The notes: generated by a model from the sequence alone, not told the origin. DNA of 64,000 bases from Myxococcus dinghuensis (GCF_024198235.1 NZ_JAKCFB010000027.1:1-64000); one strand, 5' to 3'; counted from the stretch's first letter, positions 49,192 through 58,224 are shown. Translations and numbers: made by a program.

Positions 49192-49395
49192 ATGGCAACC
49201 GGTACCGTGAAGTGGTTCAACGACGCGAAGGGCTTTGGCTTCATCACCCAGGACGGGGGTGGTGAGGACGTTTTCTGCCACCACACCGCCATCAACATGG
49301 ACGGATTCCGCACCCTGGCCGAAGGCCAGAAGGTGGAGTTCGAGGTCACCCGCGGCCCCAAGGGCCTGCAGGCACAGAACGTCCGCGCCGCTTGA
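49192..49395 (+). CDS. CspA-family cold-shock protein
   Basis: The 67-aa OB-fold protein binds single-stranded RNA/DNA and melts RNA secondary structure. It holds RNP1 KGFGFITQ and RNP2-like DVFCHHTAI (usually VFVHFSAI), then [20 protein letters not shown] and AQNVRAA. The FCHH variant of RNP2 is unlike the E. coli protein but seen in other deltaproteobacterial-type copies. The ATG has AGGAAG 5 nt upstream. It is followed by two hairpins at 49411-49474. Confidence 0.95.
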   Translation: MATGTVKWFNDAKGFGFITQDGGGEDVFCHHTAINMDGFRTLAEGQKVEFEVTRGPKGLQAQNVRAA

Positions 49396-49410
49396 TGCGT
49401 CGTCGTGACT

Positions 49411-49431
49411 GGCCCTTCCTCGAGAAGGGCC
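49411..49431 (+). terminator. Hairpin after the cold-shock gene
   Basis: An 8-bp perfect stem (ggcccttc / gaagggcc) with a 5-nt loop lies 16 bp after the stop codon. The U-tract is weak (gttgaac), but the position fits a terminator. Confidence 0.55.
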
Positions 49432-49440
49432 GTTGAACGG

Positions 49441-49474
49441 AGGCCCGGTCCCTCGAGCACAGGGAGCCGGGCCT
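49441..49474. terminator. Second hairpin between convergent genes
   Basis: The arms aggcccggtccct and agggagccgggcct pair with one bulge around a 7-nt loop. It sits between the convergent cold-shock and S9 peptidase genes and probably ends transcription from the minus strand and reads as a backup for the plus strand. Confidence 0.6.
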
Positions 49475-49487
49475 CTTGCTGTCCGGA

Positions 49488-51704
49488 CTACAGGTTCTTC
49501 TTGAAGTGCTCCATGACGCGCTCCCACTGCCGCTCCTTCACGAGCGGGTCGGGCACCATGTGCGTCAGGCCGCTGAGCGGCAGCAGGTCGTGCGGCTTGC
49601 CCGCGCGGAACAGCGCGTCGCTGAGCTTGAGCGTGTGGAAGAAGTAGACGTTGTCGTCCGCGGTGCCGTGGATGAGCAGCAGCTTGCCGATGGGCGCCGT
49701 CTTCTTCGCGTAGGTGAGCAGCGACGACACCTCGTACGCCTCCGGGTGCTCCTGGGGGACGCCCAGGTAGCGCTCGGTGTAGTGCGTGTCGTAGTCGAGC
49801 CAGTCCACCACCGGGGCGCCGGCCACCGCGGCCTTGAAGACGTCCGGGCGCTTGAGGGCGGCGAGCGCGGCCATGTAGCCGCCGAAGCTCCACCCCTCGA
49901 TGCCCACGCGGTTCAGGTCCACCTCCGGCACCACCTTGGCCAGCTCCTGGATGGCGGTGACCTGGTCGTCCAGCGCGACGGTGGCGAAGTCGTGCTTCAC
50001 CTCGCGCTCCCACGCGGCGCCGCGCAGCGGGGTGCCGCGCCCGTCGAACTTCACGACGAGGAAGCCCTGGTCCGCCATCCACTGCGTCATCAGGTGCGCG
50101 GCCATGCTGTGGTGCACCACCGTGGTGGTGGGGCCGGCGTACACCTCGACGATGACGGGCAGCTTCTTGCCGGGCTTGAAGTCACGCGGGCGGGTGATGG
50201 AGGCCCAGAAGCCCTTGGGGCCCACCTGGCGCACCTCCACGTTGGGGACGAAGGGCGGCTCCTGCGCCACCTCCGGCAGCTCTCCCAGCTTCGTGCCGTC
50301 CGTGCGCAGCACCTGGGTGCGCGCCATGGACTTCAGGCTGGAGGCGTTGACGACGACGAGCCCGCCGTCCTTGGACGCGAAGCCGTTCTCCAGGCCCTCC
50401 GCCGCGTTGCCCGTGGCCACGCGCTCCGGCGCGCCGTTCGGCTTCACGCGCCACAGCGCGCTCTGCGTGGGGTTGGGGCCGCCGTTGAAGTACAGCGTGC
50501 CGTCCTTCTGGACGTAGCGCGCCAGGCCGCGGAAGCCCGCGTCGGGCTTCACCAGGCTGCGCTCGAGCGAGCCGTCCGCCTTGCGCAGCTCCACCTCCGG
50601 GCCGCCGTTGCGCTCGGTGTACCAGAGGAAGCCCGAGCCATCCTCCTTCCACAGCGGGAAGTCCTGCTCCAGGTTGAGCCAGGCAGGGTCCTTCTCCGCC
50701 AGCAGCTCGCGCGTCTTGCCCGTGGCGGTGTCCACGGCGAGCAGCTGCTGCTCGGTCTGGTTGCGGTTCTGCACCAGGATGGTGAGCGGCCCGCCGCCCT
50801 TGGGCCAGGTGACGGTGGCGAGGTACGGGTACTTCGCCGCGTCCCACTGCACCCACGTCGTCTTCGCGCCCGCCAGCGAGGTGACGCCCAGGCGCACCTT
50901 CGCGTTGTTCTTGCCGGGGCGCGGATAGGCGAACTCCTCGCCGCCGCGCTCGGGGTGCATCACGTCGACGATGGTGAGCTTCTCCACCTCGGAGGTGTCC
51001 GACTCCGTGAACGCGAAGCTCTTCGCGTCCGGGCTCCACCAGTAGCCGGTGAAGCGGCCCATCTCCTCCTGGGCGACGAACTCGGCCACGCCGTGCGTCT
51101 TCGTCGGCGTGCCGCCCTTCGTCACCCGCTGCTCCTTGTTGGCGGCGACGTCGATGCGGTACAGGTCGTTGTCCCGGACGTAGGCCACCTGCTTGCCGTC
51201 CGGGGAGAAGCGCGGATCCAACGTGCCCGCGCCCGTCTTCAGCTCCGTCACCTTCCCGCTGGCGCGCTCCACGACGTAGAGCCGGCCGGACAGCGGCACC
51301 AGCAGGCGCGAGCCGTCCTCGGACACCTGGTAGGTGGTGAAGCCCCGGGCGCTGACGCGCATGCGCTCGCGGCGGGCCTTCTCCTCGGGGGTGAGCGTCT
51401 CCTCGGAGCCCTTGAGGATGGCCTCCGGGGTGAGCACCTCCTGCGTCTGACCGGTGGCCACGTCGAACGCGTACAGCGTCTGCACGTTGGACGTGGGCTG
51501 GGTGCGCAGGAAGAGGACCTGCTTCTCATCCGGGGTGATGCGCACGCCCACGGGGCGGCCGCTGGAGAAGTTTCGCGTCTCCGCGAGCTGTCGCAGGAAG
51601 GTGTCTTGCTTGCGCTCCGAGGGGGACATGGGGAGGGGCTTCTGCTCCTGGGCGAAGGCGGACGCGCTCACGAACAGAAGCGCGGCGGTGAGGACCTGGC
51701 GCAT
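49488..51704 (-). CDS. S9-family prolyl oligopeptidase (dipeptidyl peptidase IV type), exported
   Basis: The 738-aa serine peptidase begins with a signal peptide (MRQVLTAALLFVSASAFAQ), so it acts in the periplasm or outside. The N-terminal eight-bladed propeller region (DPP IV N domain; SFAFTESDTSEVEKLTIVD) precedes the alpha/beta-hydrolase domain with the nucleophile in GIEGWSFGGYMAAL (Ser606), Asp684 in HGTADDNVYFFH and His715 in SGLTHMVPD. DPP IV-type enzymes release Xaa-Pro dipeptides. ATG 51704 is preferred for the signal peptide; ATG 51743 would add 13 residues. The gene is convergent with the cold-shock gene. Confidence 0.92.
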   Translation of the reverse strand: MRQVLTAALLFVSASAFAQEQKPLPMSPSERKQDTFLRQLAETRNFSSGRPVGVRITPDEKQVLFLRTQPTSNVQTLYAFDVATGQTQEVLTPEAILKGSEETLTPEEKARRERMRVSARGFTTYQVSEDGSRLLVPLSGRLYVVERASGKVTELKTGAGTLDPRFSPDGKQVAYVRDNDLYRIDVAANKEQRVTKGGTPTKTHGVAEFVAQEEMGRFTGYWWSPDAKSFAFTESDTSEVEKLTIVDVMHPERGGEEFAYPRPGKNNAKVRLGVTSLAGAKTTWVQWDAAKYPYLATVTWPKGGGPLTILVQNRNQTEQQLLAVDTATGKTRELLAEKDPAWLNLEQDFPLWKEDGSGFLWYTERNGGPEVELRKADGSLERSLVKPDAGFRGLARYVQKDGTLYFNGGPNPTQSALWRVKPNGAPERVATGNAAEGLENGFASKDGGLVVVNASSLKSMARTQVLRTDGTKLGELPEVAQEPPFVPNVEVRQVGPKGFWASITRPRDFKPGKKLPVIVEVYAGPTTTVVHHSMAAHLMTQWMADQGFLVVKFDGRGTPLRGAAWEREVKHDFATVALDDQVTAIQELAKVVPEVDLNRVGIEGWSFGGYMAALAALKRPDVFKAAVAGAPVVDWLDYDTHYTERYLGVPQEHPEAYEVSSLLTYAKKTAPIGKLLLIHGTADDNVYFFHTLKLSDALFRAGKPHDLLPLSGLTHMVPDPLVKERQWERVMEHFKKNL

Positions 51705-51822
51705 GCGTAGTCGAGTTCCCGCCGGCGGCGGGACTCCTTTCATGGAAAGGTGCGGAGCAGCCTACACTCGGCCACGCCGCGGGCTCGGGCCAACACCGAC
51801 CGCGGGGGAGGATTCCCGAGGT

Positions 51823-52599
51823 ATGGAGATGGAAGACGACGCCCTGCGACACCTGCGCCTGGCGGGGGTCATCCGCGTGGGGTTGGGAGGAGGCAGGGGG
51901 CCGAGCGACGCCTACGTCTTCGACCCCCACCGGCTCGCCCTCCCCGCCTGGGCCTTCGCGCTGGGCCCGGACGGGCCCCCGGCCCTGCTGGTGACGCTGG
52001 ACCGGCACCTGGACGTGGTGGTGCCCCGACACCCGGAGGCCGTGCCGGACCGCTCGGCGGGACTGCGGGTGCTGGACGAGTACACCCGCTGGTCGCTCGA
52101 CGTGCGCAACTACGACCACATCCTCGCGGCCATGGAGGCGGGGCTGGTGGGGGACGCACTGCTCGTGGCGCGGGCCCGGCCCCGGGGCGCCTTCACGGGC
52201 GACACGTACGTGGACACGCGGGGCCGGTCCCACCGGCTGGTGGTGGTGCCCACCGTGGACCGCGCCGCGGAGGCGTGGAACCACCCCGCCCCGGGGGACG
52301 CGGTGCGGGACGTGCTGGAGGGCGCCTCGCGGGTGCTGCTGGACGTGGACCTGGACTGCTTCACGTCGCTGAGCGACGCGGACCCGACCACGGTGCTGCC
52401 CTGGCCTCGCCCCATCATCCGCGAGTTCCTGCTGCCGGACGGCTCCGGCCCCTTCTGGGACGCGGTGCTGGAGCGCACGGTGGCGCTCACCCTGGCCCGC
52501 GAGCCCCACCATTGCGGCGGGCTGCTCGCGTCCGGTGAGCTGTTCCGCGACGCGGCGGAGGTGCTGTTCCGCGAGCTGTTGCGCGTCGAGCCTCCGTGA
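51823..52599 (+). CDS. UPF0489 family protein
   Basis: The 258-aa protein resembles the UPF0489 family (PF12640-type), which shares a distant arginase/deacetylase-like fold with Asp/His metal-binding positions. Supporting stretches: ALLVTLDRHLDVVVPRHPEA near residue 50 and VLLDVDLDCFTSLSDADPTT near 175, with PHHCGGLLASGELFRDAAEV at the C-terminus. The role is unknown. ATG 51823 has GGGGGAGG 11 nt upstream; ATG 51829 is alternative. Divergent from the S9 peptidase with 118 bp between, and it ends 23 bp before the convergent barrel gene. Confidence 0.75.
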   Translation: MEMEDDALRHLRLAGVIRVGLGGGRGPSDAYVFDPHRLALPAWAFALGPDGPPALLVTLDRHLDVVVPRHPEAVPDRSAGLRVLDEYTRWSLDVRNYDHILAAMEAGLVGDALLVARARPRGAFTGDTYVDTRGRSHRLVVVPTVDRAAEAWNHPAPGDAVRDVLEGASRVLLDVDLDCFTSLSDADPTTVLPWPRPIIREFLLPDGSGPFWDAVLERTVALTLAREPHHCGGLLASGELFRDAAEVLFRELLRVEPP

Positions 52600-52622
52600 G
52601 GAGCCCGCGGGGGCGCGAGCGG

Positions 52623-54683
52623 CTACAGCGGCGAGTCGAGGAAGCCGGGGCGCAGGTCCGTGACCTGGCCGCCCGCGAGCGAGAAGCGGCTGCCGATGGG
52701 CGGCCGGTCGCCGTTGAGCACGTAGCCGAAGTCGAGCCGGAACGGCACGACGTTGAACTGGGGGAACAGCACGCGCAGGCCCACGCCCACGGACGTCACC
52801 ATGTCCGGCTGGTCGTCGAACGCGCTGCCCGAGTCGACGAACAGCACGCCGCCCACGTGCACCGTCTTGATGACCACGGGCGCGGTCCGGTACTCCACGT
52901 TGAACAGCAGCATGCGCTTGCCGGAGTACTCGTCCGCGGGCGCGCCGCGCAGGCCGTTGCCACCGCCGAGCAGCGTGATGCGGTCGAACAGGTCGTCGAT
53001 GTTCACGTCGAGCACGCCGCGCGCGACGAACCGGCCCCCGAGCACCTTGGGTGACACCTGCGCCAGCTCCGCCGCCCAGTGGCGGTTGGTCCACGTCGCG
53101 CCCCTGCCCAGTTGGCGACGGATGGCGCCCGCCGCGGACACGGTGGTGAGCGCCTCGCCCAGCCGCAGCCGGTAGCGCGCGGCGAGGCCCAGCTCCGCGA
53201 AGTGGGCGTTCTCGTCGAACACGGGCGGGGCGTAGCGCAGCGTCGCGGAGAGCCAGTGCCCCATCTGGTAGTCCTCCGACAGCGCGTACGAGTCCACGTC
53301 GCGGAGCACCTCGTAGCGGGCCTCGAACGCACGCAGGAAGAGGGACGCGTAGCCCGCGTCCTCCGCGCGCGGCAGGTAGTTGCGACGGAACCAGGCGAGC
53401 TGCTCCTCGGTGAGCATCGACGAGGAGGGAGGCGTGTACGAATAGCGGTAGGCGCCCAGCGAGCTGCCCACGTTCCACTTGTAGCGCAGGCCGAACGAGC
53501 GCGTGTACGAGGCCGAGCCCGCGACCTCCTCGGTCCGGTAGACGTACGGCACCGGCTCGCCGTCGGGGAACGGCAACTGCCAGATGTCCGCGCCGCGGTA
53601 GACGCGATTGGTCTCCACGTTCCACGCGACGGAGGTGCTCATGCTCCACGGCGTCGACAGCGAGTACAGCGGGCGGCTGACGGAGAGACTTCCTCGCGAG
53701 CCCTCGGCCTTGCCGCTCTCGCGACCGATGATGAGCGCGGCGGACTCGCTCAGGGACCAGCGACTGCCCAGCACCCGCGGGTCGGTGTAGCTCTGCCCCA
53801 GGCTGAGCGTGTCCAGCCGCAGGATGAAGTCCACCGCGAGCTTCTTGCCCCGGCCCAGGAAGTTCTGCTCCGTGCCCTGCAATCGCAGGTACTGGAGCAG
53901 CGAGCCGACCGCGGAGAAGTCGCTGTTGAGCCGCAGCGACCACAGGTCCTTGGTGACGACGAGCAGCGCCACCGTCCCCGGCTCCGCGCCCTTCAACGGG
54001 ACCAGCCGCACCACGGAGAACAGCCGCAGCCCGCGCAGGTTGCGCGCCGTCTCCTCCGCCAGCCGCTTCGAGTAGGGCTTGCCCTGCGCGAGCAGCACCT
54101 CGCGACGGACGACCTCGTCGCGCGTGCGCACGTGGAAGAGGTTGAGGAAGTTCGGATACGGGTCGCTCTCGGCCACCACGTCCTCGGTATCCACGAGGAC
54201 CTCCACCAGGGGCCTGCCCTCGGGGGACGGCTCGACCTCGCGACCGTGACGGGCGAGCGCCTCCACGACGAGCGCTTCCTCGTAGTTCTCCTGCGACAAG
54301 CCGGGCGTCCGCCCCGACGCGGCGACCTCGCTGCCCGGGGCCTCGGGAGGCGCGCCATCCTGCGCGGGCGATGGAGTCGCGCCTTCCGTGGGTCCACCCA
54401 CGGGCGAGGTCGGCGGCACGTCGTCCCGCGACGCGCCCTCCCCTTCCTGCGCCTCCACGGCGCCATCCGCCACGACCTCGCGCTCGGCTGGTTCGGCGGC
54501 GCCCTCCTGGGACGTTCGCGCCAGCGCGAGGAGCGGACGTGGTGGCCTCACCGAAACACCCGCCGTCGTCCCCGAGGTCAGGCGACCGACCACCTCCGGC
54601 GACGCGACCGACACGGGCGCCGTCCCGGGAAGTGACGCGGTGAGGGGAACGACGACGATGAGGACGAGCAGCGGGAGCGCCAC
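52623..54683 (-). CDS. Omp85/BamA-TamA-like outer-membrane protein
   Basis: The 686-aa protein begins with a hydrophobic export signal (LLVLIVVVPLTASLPG), then a disordered Glu/Ala/Pro-rich region (about 20-125), one POTRA-like domain (YPNFLNLFHVRTRDEVVRRE, VLLAQGKPYSKRLAEETARN, RLFSVVRLVPLKG) and a long beta-barrel (GTEQNFLGRGKKLAVDFILR to the end). GGRFVARGVLDVNIDDLFDR and LLGGGNGLRGAPADEYSGKR match the Omp85 strand region with the VRGF/Y-type motif (here GLRG). The C-terminal residue is Leu, not the usual aromatic. It may be a translocator or a membrane-assembly factor. GTG 54683 is preceded by AGGATGGGGG. Confidence 0.75.
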   Translation of the reverse strand: MALPLLVLIVVVPLTASLPGTAPVSVASPEVVGRLTSGTTAGVSVRPPRPLLALARTSQEGAAEPAEREVVADGAVEAQEGEGASRDDVPPTSPVGGPTEGATPSPAQDGAPPEAPGSEVAASGRTPGLSQENYEEALVVEALARHGREVEPSPEGRPLVEVLVDTEDVVAESDPYPNFLNLFHVRTRDEVVRREVLLAQGKPYSKRLAEETARNLRGLRLFSVVRLVPLKGAEPGTVALLVVTKDLWSLRLNSDFSAVGSLLQYLRLQGTEQNFLGRGKKLAVDFILRLDTLSLGQSYTDPRVLGSRWSLSESAALIIGRESGKAEGSRGSLSVSRPLYSLSTPWSMSTSVAWNVETNRVYRGADIWQLPFPDGEPVPYVYRTEEVAGSASYTRSFGLRYKWNVGSSLGAYRYSYTPPSSSMLTEEQLAWFRRNYLPRAEDAGYASLFLRAFEARYEVLRDVDSYALSEDYQMGHWLSATLRYAPPVFDENAHFAELGLAARYRLRLGEALTTVSAAGAIRRQLGRGATWTNRHWAAELAQVSPKVLGGRFVARGVLDVNIDDLFDRITLLGGGNGLRGAPADEYSGKRMLLFNVEYRTAPVVIKTVHVGGVLFVDSGSAFDDQPDMVTSVGVGLRVLFPQFNVVPFRLDFGYVLNGDRPPIGSRFSLAGGQVTDLRPGFLDSPL

Positions 54684-55018
54684 GCCCCCATCCTGGCATG
54701 CGGCGTCTTCCCGGGGAGCATCTTCATCACCGGAAGCCCGGATTGCCGAGTCCGGGGGGCGGCCGTCATCCCCACCCCAGGGCCCCGGAGGCCCGCGAGT
54801 CTCGCGCGGCCCAGGAGCTCCACGGCCCGCGTCGCGCTCGGGGCTCCCCGCTCCCCGTACATGCCCCCCCTCGACGAGGGACTGTGGGGACGCCATGCCC
54901 CCGGAGCCAGCGAACATGCCCGTCGCGCGTTCTGCCTCCCCCCTGGTCCAGGACGACGCCCCGCGCGCCGCCACATGGGCCACGCCCCTCGGCCCTCGGG
55001 CATCCCCCGCCGACGACG
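54684..55018. other. Intergenic region without identifiable gene
   Basis: This 335-bp stretch lies between two minus-strand genes (the MFS exporter upstream, the Omp85-like gene downstream). I find no supported coding sequence. A short hairpin (cccgga / tccggg, about 54737-54756) may be part of a terminator or leader. Confidence 0.4.
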
Positions 55019-56251
55019 TCACCCCACCGCGGACCGCGCTCTCGCCACCGAGACACGCGTCAGCCCCCAGAACACGAGCGCCACGAGCGCGAGGCCCGCC
55101 CCCTGCGCGCACACGCCGGCCCACCCCGCATGTGCGTAGACCCACGTCGCGCCCAGGGAGCCCGCGCCGCTGCCGATGGAATAGAAGACCATGTAGCCCG
55201 CGACGAGCCGGCTGCGCGCCTCGGGGCGCACCGCGTAGAGCTCGCTCTGGTTGGTGACGTGCAGCGCCTGGACGGCGAGGTCCAGCGCGACGATGCCCAG
55301 CCCCAACGCCCACAGCGACCGCGGCGTCAGCAGCACCGCCCCCCACGACACCAGCAGGATGAGCAGCGCCGCGGTGGTGGTCCGGTTCCCGAGCCCCCGG
55401 TCCGCGAGCCGCCCGGCGCGCGAGGCGGCCAACGCCCCCGCCAGCCCCGCGAGGCCGAACAAGCCAATCTGCGAGTGGGACAGCGAGAACGGCGGCGCGC
55501 CGAGCAGCAGCGCGAGCGGCGTCCACAGCGTGGCGAACGAGGCGAACATCAGCAGCGCCAGCACCGCGCGCACGCGGAGGACCGGCTCCTCCACGAACAA
55601 CGAGAGCACCGAGCGCAACAGCGCCGCATAGGACAACCGCGTGCGCAGCCGCTCGTGGGGGAGCACCCGCCCCAGCGCCAGCGCCACCACCAGCGTCGCC
55701 GCCGAGGAGAAGACATAGACGGAGCGCCACCCCGCCAGGTCCGCCAGCACGCCCGCCACCGTGCGCGCCATGAGGATGCCAATCACCACGCCGCTGGTCA
55801 CCATGCCCACGACCCGCCCCCGCTCGGAGGGCGCGGCGAGCGTCGCGGCGAACGCGACCAGCACCTGCGTCACCACCGCCAGCAGCCCCACCGCCGCCAT
55901 GCCCACGAGCAACACCGCGCTGGAGGGCGCGAACCCCACCACCGCCAACGCCCCCACCGACAGGAACATCTGCCCCGTGACGAGCCGGCGGCGCTCCACC
56001 AGGTCCCCCAACGGCACCAACAACAGGAGCCCCAGCGCATAGCCCGCCTGCGTCACCGTCACCACGACGCCCACCGTCGCCGGGCGCAACCCCAGCTCCA
56101 GCGCCATCGCGTCCAGCAGCGGCTGCGCGTAGTAGACGTTCGCCACCGCCAGCCCACACGCCACCGCGAACAGCCCCGCCACCGCCCGCGACAACGGCTG
56201 CGCGCCCACCGCCCCCACCGACACCCCCCCCGCCCCGCTCGGATGCCCCAT
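55019..56251 (-). CDS. MFS transporter (drug/metabolite exporter type)
   Basis: The 410-aa major facilitator protein has about twelve membrane helices and the motif A-like PLGDLVERRRLVTGQM between helices 2 and 3. Segments VANVYYAQPLLDAMALELGL and GYALGLLLLVPLGDL match the YnfM/NepI-type group of small-molecule exporters. It is divergent from the HxlR regulator at 56351, with a palindrome in the gap, so it is likely the target of that regulator. Substrate unknown. Confidence 0.87.
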   Translation of the reverse strand: MGHPSGAGGVSVGAVGAQPLSRAVAGLFAVACGLAVANVYYAQPLLDAMALELGLRPATVGVVVTVTQAGYALGLLLLVPLGDLVERRRLVTGQMFLSVGALAVVGFAPSSAVLLVGMAAVGLLAVVTQVLVAFAATLAAPSERGRVVGMVTSGVVIGILMARTVAGVLADLAGWRSVYVFSSAATLVVALALGRVLPHERLRTRLSYAALLRSVLSLFVEEPVLRVRAVLALLMFASFATLWTPLALLLGAPPFSLSHSQIGLFGLAGLAGALAASRAGRLADRGLGNRTTTAALLILLVSWGAVLLTPRSLWALGLGIVALDLAVQALHVTNQSELYAVRPEARSRLVAGYMVFYSIGSGAGSLGATWVYAHAGWAGVCAQGAGLALVALVFWGLTRVSVARARSAVG

Positions 56252-56270
56252 GCACCGCCTGCCCGGAAAT

Positions 56271-56289
56271 TGGTTTCAAAATGAAACCA
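56271..56289. promoter_or_regulatory. Palindromic operator candidate for the HxlR regulator
   Basis: A perfect 8-bp inverted repeat, TGGTTTCA-AAA-TGAAACCA, lies in the A+T-rich core of the 99-bp gap between the divergent MFS and HxlR genes, 62 bp before the HxlR start. Winged-helix dimers of this family bind such palindromes; it is probably the auto-regulatory and MFS-controlling site. Confidence 0.65.
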
Positions 56290-56350
56290 CCCAGGATTAA
56301 CGAAGGAGGTCTAGAGTCGCAACCCGGCCCCAGGGCCACGAGAGCGGGAC

Positions 56351-56821
56351 ATGGCCAAGCGAGCGAGCCACGACAAGGCGGAGTGCCCCGTCGCGAGGAC
56401 GGTGGACATCATCGGGGACGAGTGGTCGCTGCTCATCCTCCGCGACGCCTTCGACGGGCTGCGCCGCTTCGGCGAGTTCCAGAAGAACCTGGGCCTGGCG
56501 AAGAACATCCTCGCCACGCGGCTGCGCCACCTCGTCGCCCACGGCATCCTGGAGCACGCCCCCGCATCGGACGGCAGCGCGTTCCACGAGTACGTCCTGA
56601 CGGACAAGGGACGCGACCTGTTCCACGTCCTCGTGGGCCTGAGACAATGGGGCGAGCACCACTGCTTCCAACCGGGCGAGCCCCACTCCGTCCTGGTGGA
56701 CGCGCAGAAGGGCCAGCCGGTGAGGCCGCTGGAGGTCCACGCCCACGACGGCCGCCGGCTCGACGCCACGGACGCCGTCGTGAAGAAGGTCTCCGAACAG
56801 AAGCCCCGCGCGAAGCGCTAG
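56351..56821 (+). CDS. HxlR-family transcriptional regulator
   Basis: The 156-aa winged-helix regulator has the family core: CPVARTVDIIGDEWSLLILR, DAFDGLRRFGEFQKNLGLAK (recognition helix region), NILATRLRHLVAHGILEHAP (wing start) and YVLTDKGRDLFHVLVGLRQW. The Cys in AECPVARTVD is at the position where redox- or aldehyde-sensing HxlR members carry a reactive Cys, so thiol sensing is possible. It is divergent from the MFS exporter and probably regulates it and itself through the palindrome at 56271-56289. Its stop overlaps the convergent osmC-like stop by 4 bp. Confidence 0.9.
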   Translation: MAKRASHDKAECPVARTVDIIGDEWSLLILRDAFDGLRRFGEFQKNLGLAKNILATRLRHLVAHGILEHAPASDGSAFHEYVLTDKGRDLFHVLVGLRQWGEHHCFQPGEPHSVLVDAQKGQPVRPLEVHAHDGRRLDATDAVVKKVSEQKPRAKR

Positions 56822-57264
56822 CCCGCGAGCACCTCGATGGTGGGCACCATCTCCACCTCGGCCTTGAGGCTCTGGCCGATGAAACAATACTTGTGCGCCT
56901 TGAAGAACATCTCGCGCACCTTCTCCACGTCCGTGCCGGGCGCGACGCGGATGCGCGGCGACAGCCGGATGCGCCCCACGCGCTTCACCTTCTCCACCGT
57001 CTCGAGGAACACCGTCACCTCGTCCTCGTACGCGCGCACGTCCAGCCGCAGCTTGCGCGCCAGCGCCAGGAACGTGAGCAGGTGGCAGTTGGCCAGCGAG
57101 GCGCCGAGCAGGTCCTCGGGATTCCAGCGCGAGTCATCCCCGCCATAGCCCGACGCCGCGCTCACCAGCAGCTCCGGCTTGTTCCCCGTACTGGCCACGG
57201 CGTTCCGGTCGTACTCGCTCGCCGTCGAACCCTCCCAGCGCAGCCGCAGCGGAAACCCTTCCAC
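56818..57264 (-). CDS. OsmC family peroxidase-like protein
   Basis: The 148-aa protein has the OsmC/Ohr fold with two reactive Cys in SLANCHLLTFLALARK and YCFIGQSL, which reduce organic hydroperoxides. Family segments: WNPEDLLGASLANC and LSPRIRVAPGTDVEKVRE. GTG 57264 is supported by GGGAGG 7 nt upstream; a GTG at 57318 would add 18 residues without support. It is convergent with the HxlR gene, whose stop it overlaps. Confidence 0.88.
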   Translation of the reverse strand: MEGFPLRLRWEGSTASEYDRNAVASTGNKPELLVSAASGYGGDDSRWNPEDLLGASLANCHLLTFLALARKLRLDVRAYEDEVTVFLETVEKVKRVGRIRLSPRIRVAPGTDVEKVREMFFKAHKYCFIGQSLKAEVEMVPTIEVLAG

Positions 57265-57360
57265 GTCACACCTCCCTGGATGCGCACTCCTGTAGCGCGC
57301 CGGGGCGACCGCCGCCACTCCTCCTCCGGGGGAGGTCCCCTGTCGCTCCGCGTGCGGCCC

Positions 57361-58224
57361 TCACGCCCCGCGCAGGTCCGCGCCCCGGGGCACCGGCAGC
57401 TTCTCGCCCCGCGCGATGGCGCCCACGATGCGCGCCAGCCGGTCCACCCCGTCCGACAGCGCCGCCGGGCCCGGCTGGAGGATGTAGCTGCTCTTCACCT
57501 CGTAGAGCTGGTCGTCCACCACCGCGCGCACCGTCTCCCAACCCGGCCGCGCGGCGATCTTGTCCCGCTTCGCCTTGCGCCCGCACCAGCTCGCGATGAC
57601 GCCGTCCGGATTCCTACGCGCCACCTCCTCCGGCGTGAAGATGCGGCCCTGCGCCCCGTGCGACGCGCGCGACTCGCGGCAGACGTCCTCGCCGCCCACC
57701 AGCTCCACCAGCTCCGAACACCAGCGGATGCCGGAGATGAGCGGCTCGTGCCACTCCTCGAAGAAGATGCGCGGCCTGCGCGGCAGCGCCTCCGCCGCCT
57801 CCGCGTGGCGCTCCAGGTTCGCCGTCAGCTCCGCCGCCAGCGCGTCCGCCGCCTCCGCGCGCCCCACCAGCGCGCCCGTCAGCCGCACCGCCTGCAATAT
57901 CTCCGCGACCGAGCGCTGGTTGAACAGGTACACGGGCACCCCGCGCTTGCACAGCTCGCGGCCCAGGTCCGCCTGCAGGTCGGAGAAGCCCAGGACCAGA
58001 TCCGGCTTCAGCTCCAGGATGCGCTCGAAGTTGGCGTCCAGGAACGACGACACCCGCGGCTTCTTGCGCGCCTCCGGCGGCCGCACCGTGAAGCCCGACA
58101 CCCCCACCACCAGCTCCCCCGCCCCGATGCGGTAGAGCACCTCGGTCGTCTCCTCCGTCATGCACACCACCCGCCGCGGATACGGCGGCGCGGACGACAG
58201 GAGCTCGCTCAAACGGCCATTCAT
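57361..58224 (-). CDS. BtuF/FhuD-like ABC substrate-binding protein without signal peptide
   Basis: The 287-aa protein has the two-lobe fold of the cobalamin/siderophore/heme-binding group (COG0614): RRVVCMTEETTEVLYRIGAG at the N-lobe start, LELKPDLVLGFSDLQADLGR, IFFEEWHEPLISGIRWCSEL and IASWCGRKAKRDKIAARPGW. It starts without a signal peptide, so export is not evident; either it is a cytoplasmic homologue (as used for corrinoid handling or regulation) or the true start lies differently. ATG 58224 has AGGGTGG about 5 nt upstream; GTG 58233 is also possible. No permease or ATPase genes are nearby. Confidence 0.8.
   Translation of the reverse strand: MNGRLSELLSSAPPYPRRVVCMTEETTEVLYRIGAGELVVGVSGFTVRPPEARKKPRVSSFLDANFERILELKPDLVLGFSDLQADLGRELCKRGVPVYLFNQRSVAEILQAVRLTGALVGRAEAADALAAELTANLERHAEAAEALPRRPRIFFEEWHEPLISGIRWCSELVELVGGEDVCRESRASHGAQGRIFTPEEVARRNPDGVIASWCGRKAKRDKIAARPGWETVRAVVDDQLYEVKSSYILQPGPAALSDGVDRLARIVGAIARGEKLPVPRGADLRGA

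Noticed and set aside
54699-56284. Plus-strand open frame across the gap and the MFS gene
   Set aside because: Arg/His/Pro-rich shadow opposite a well-formed transporter gene.
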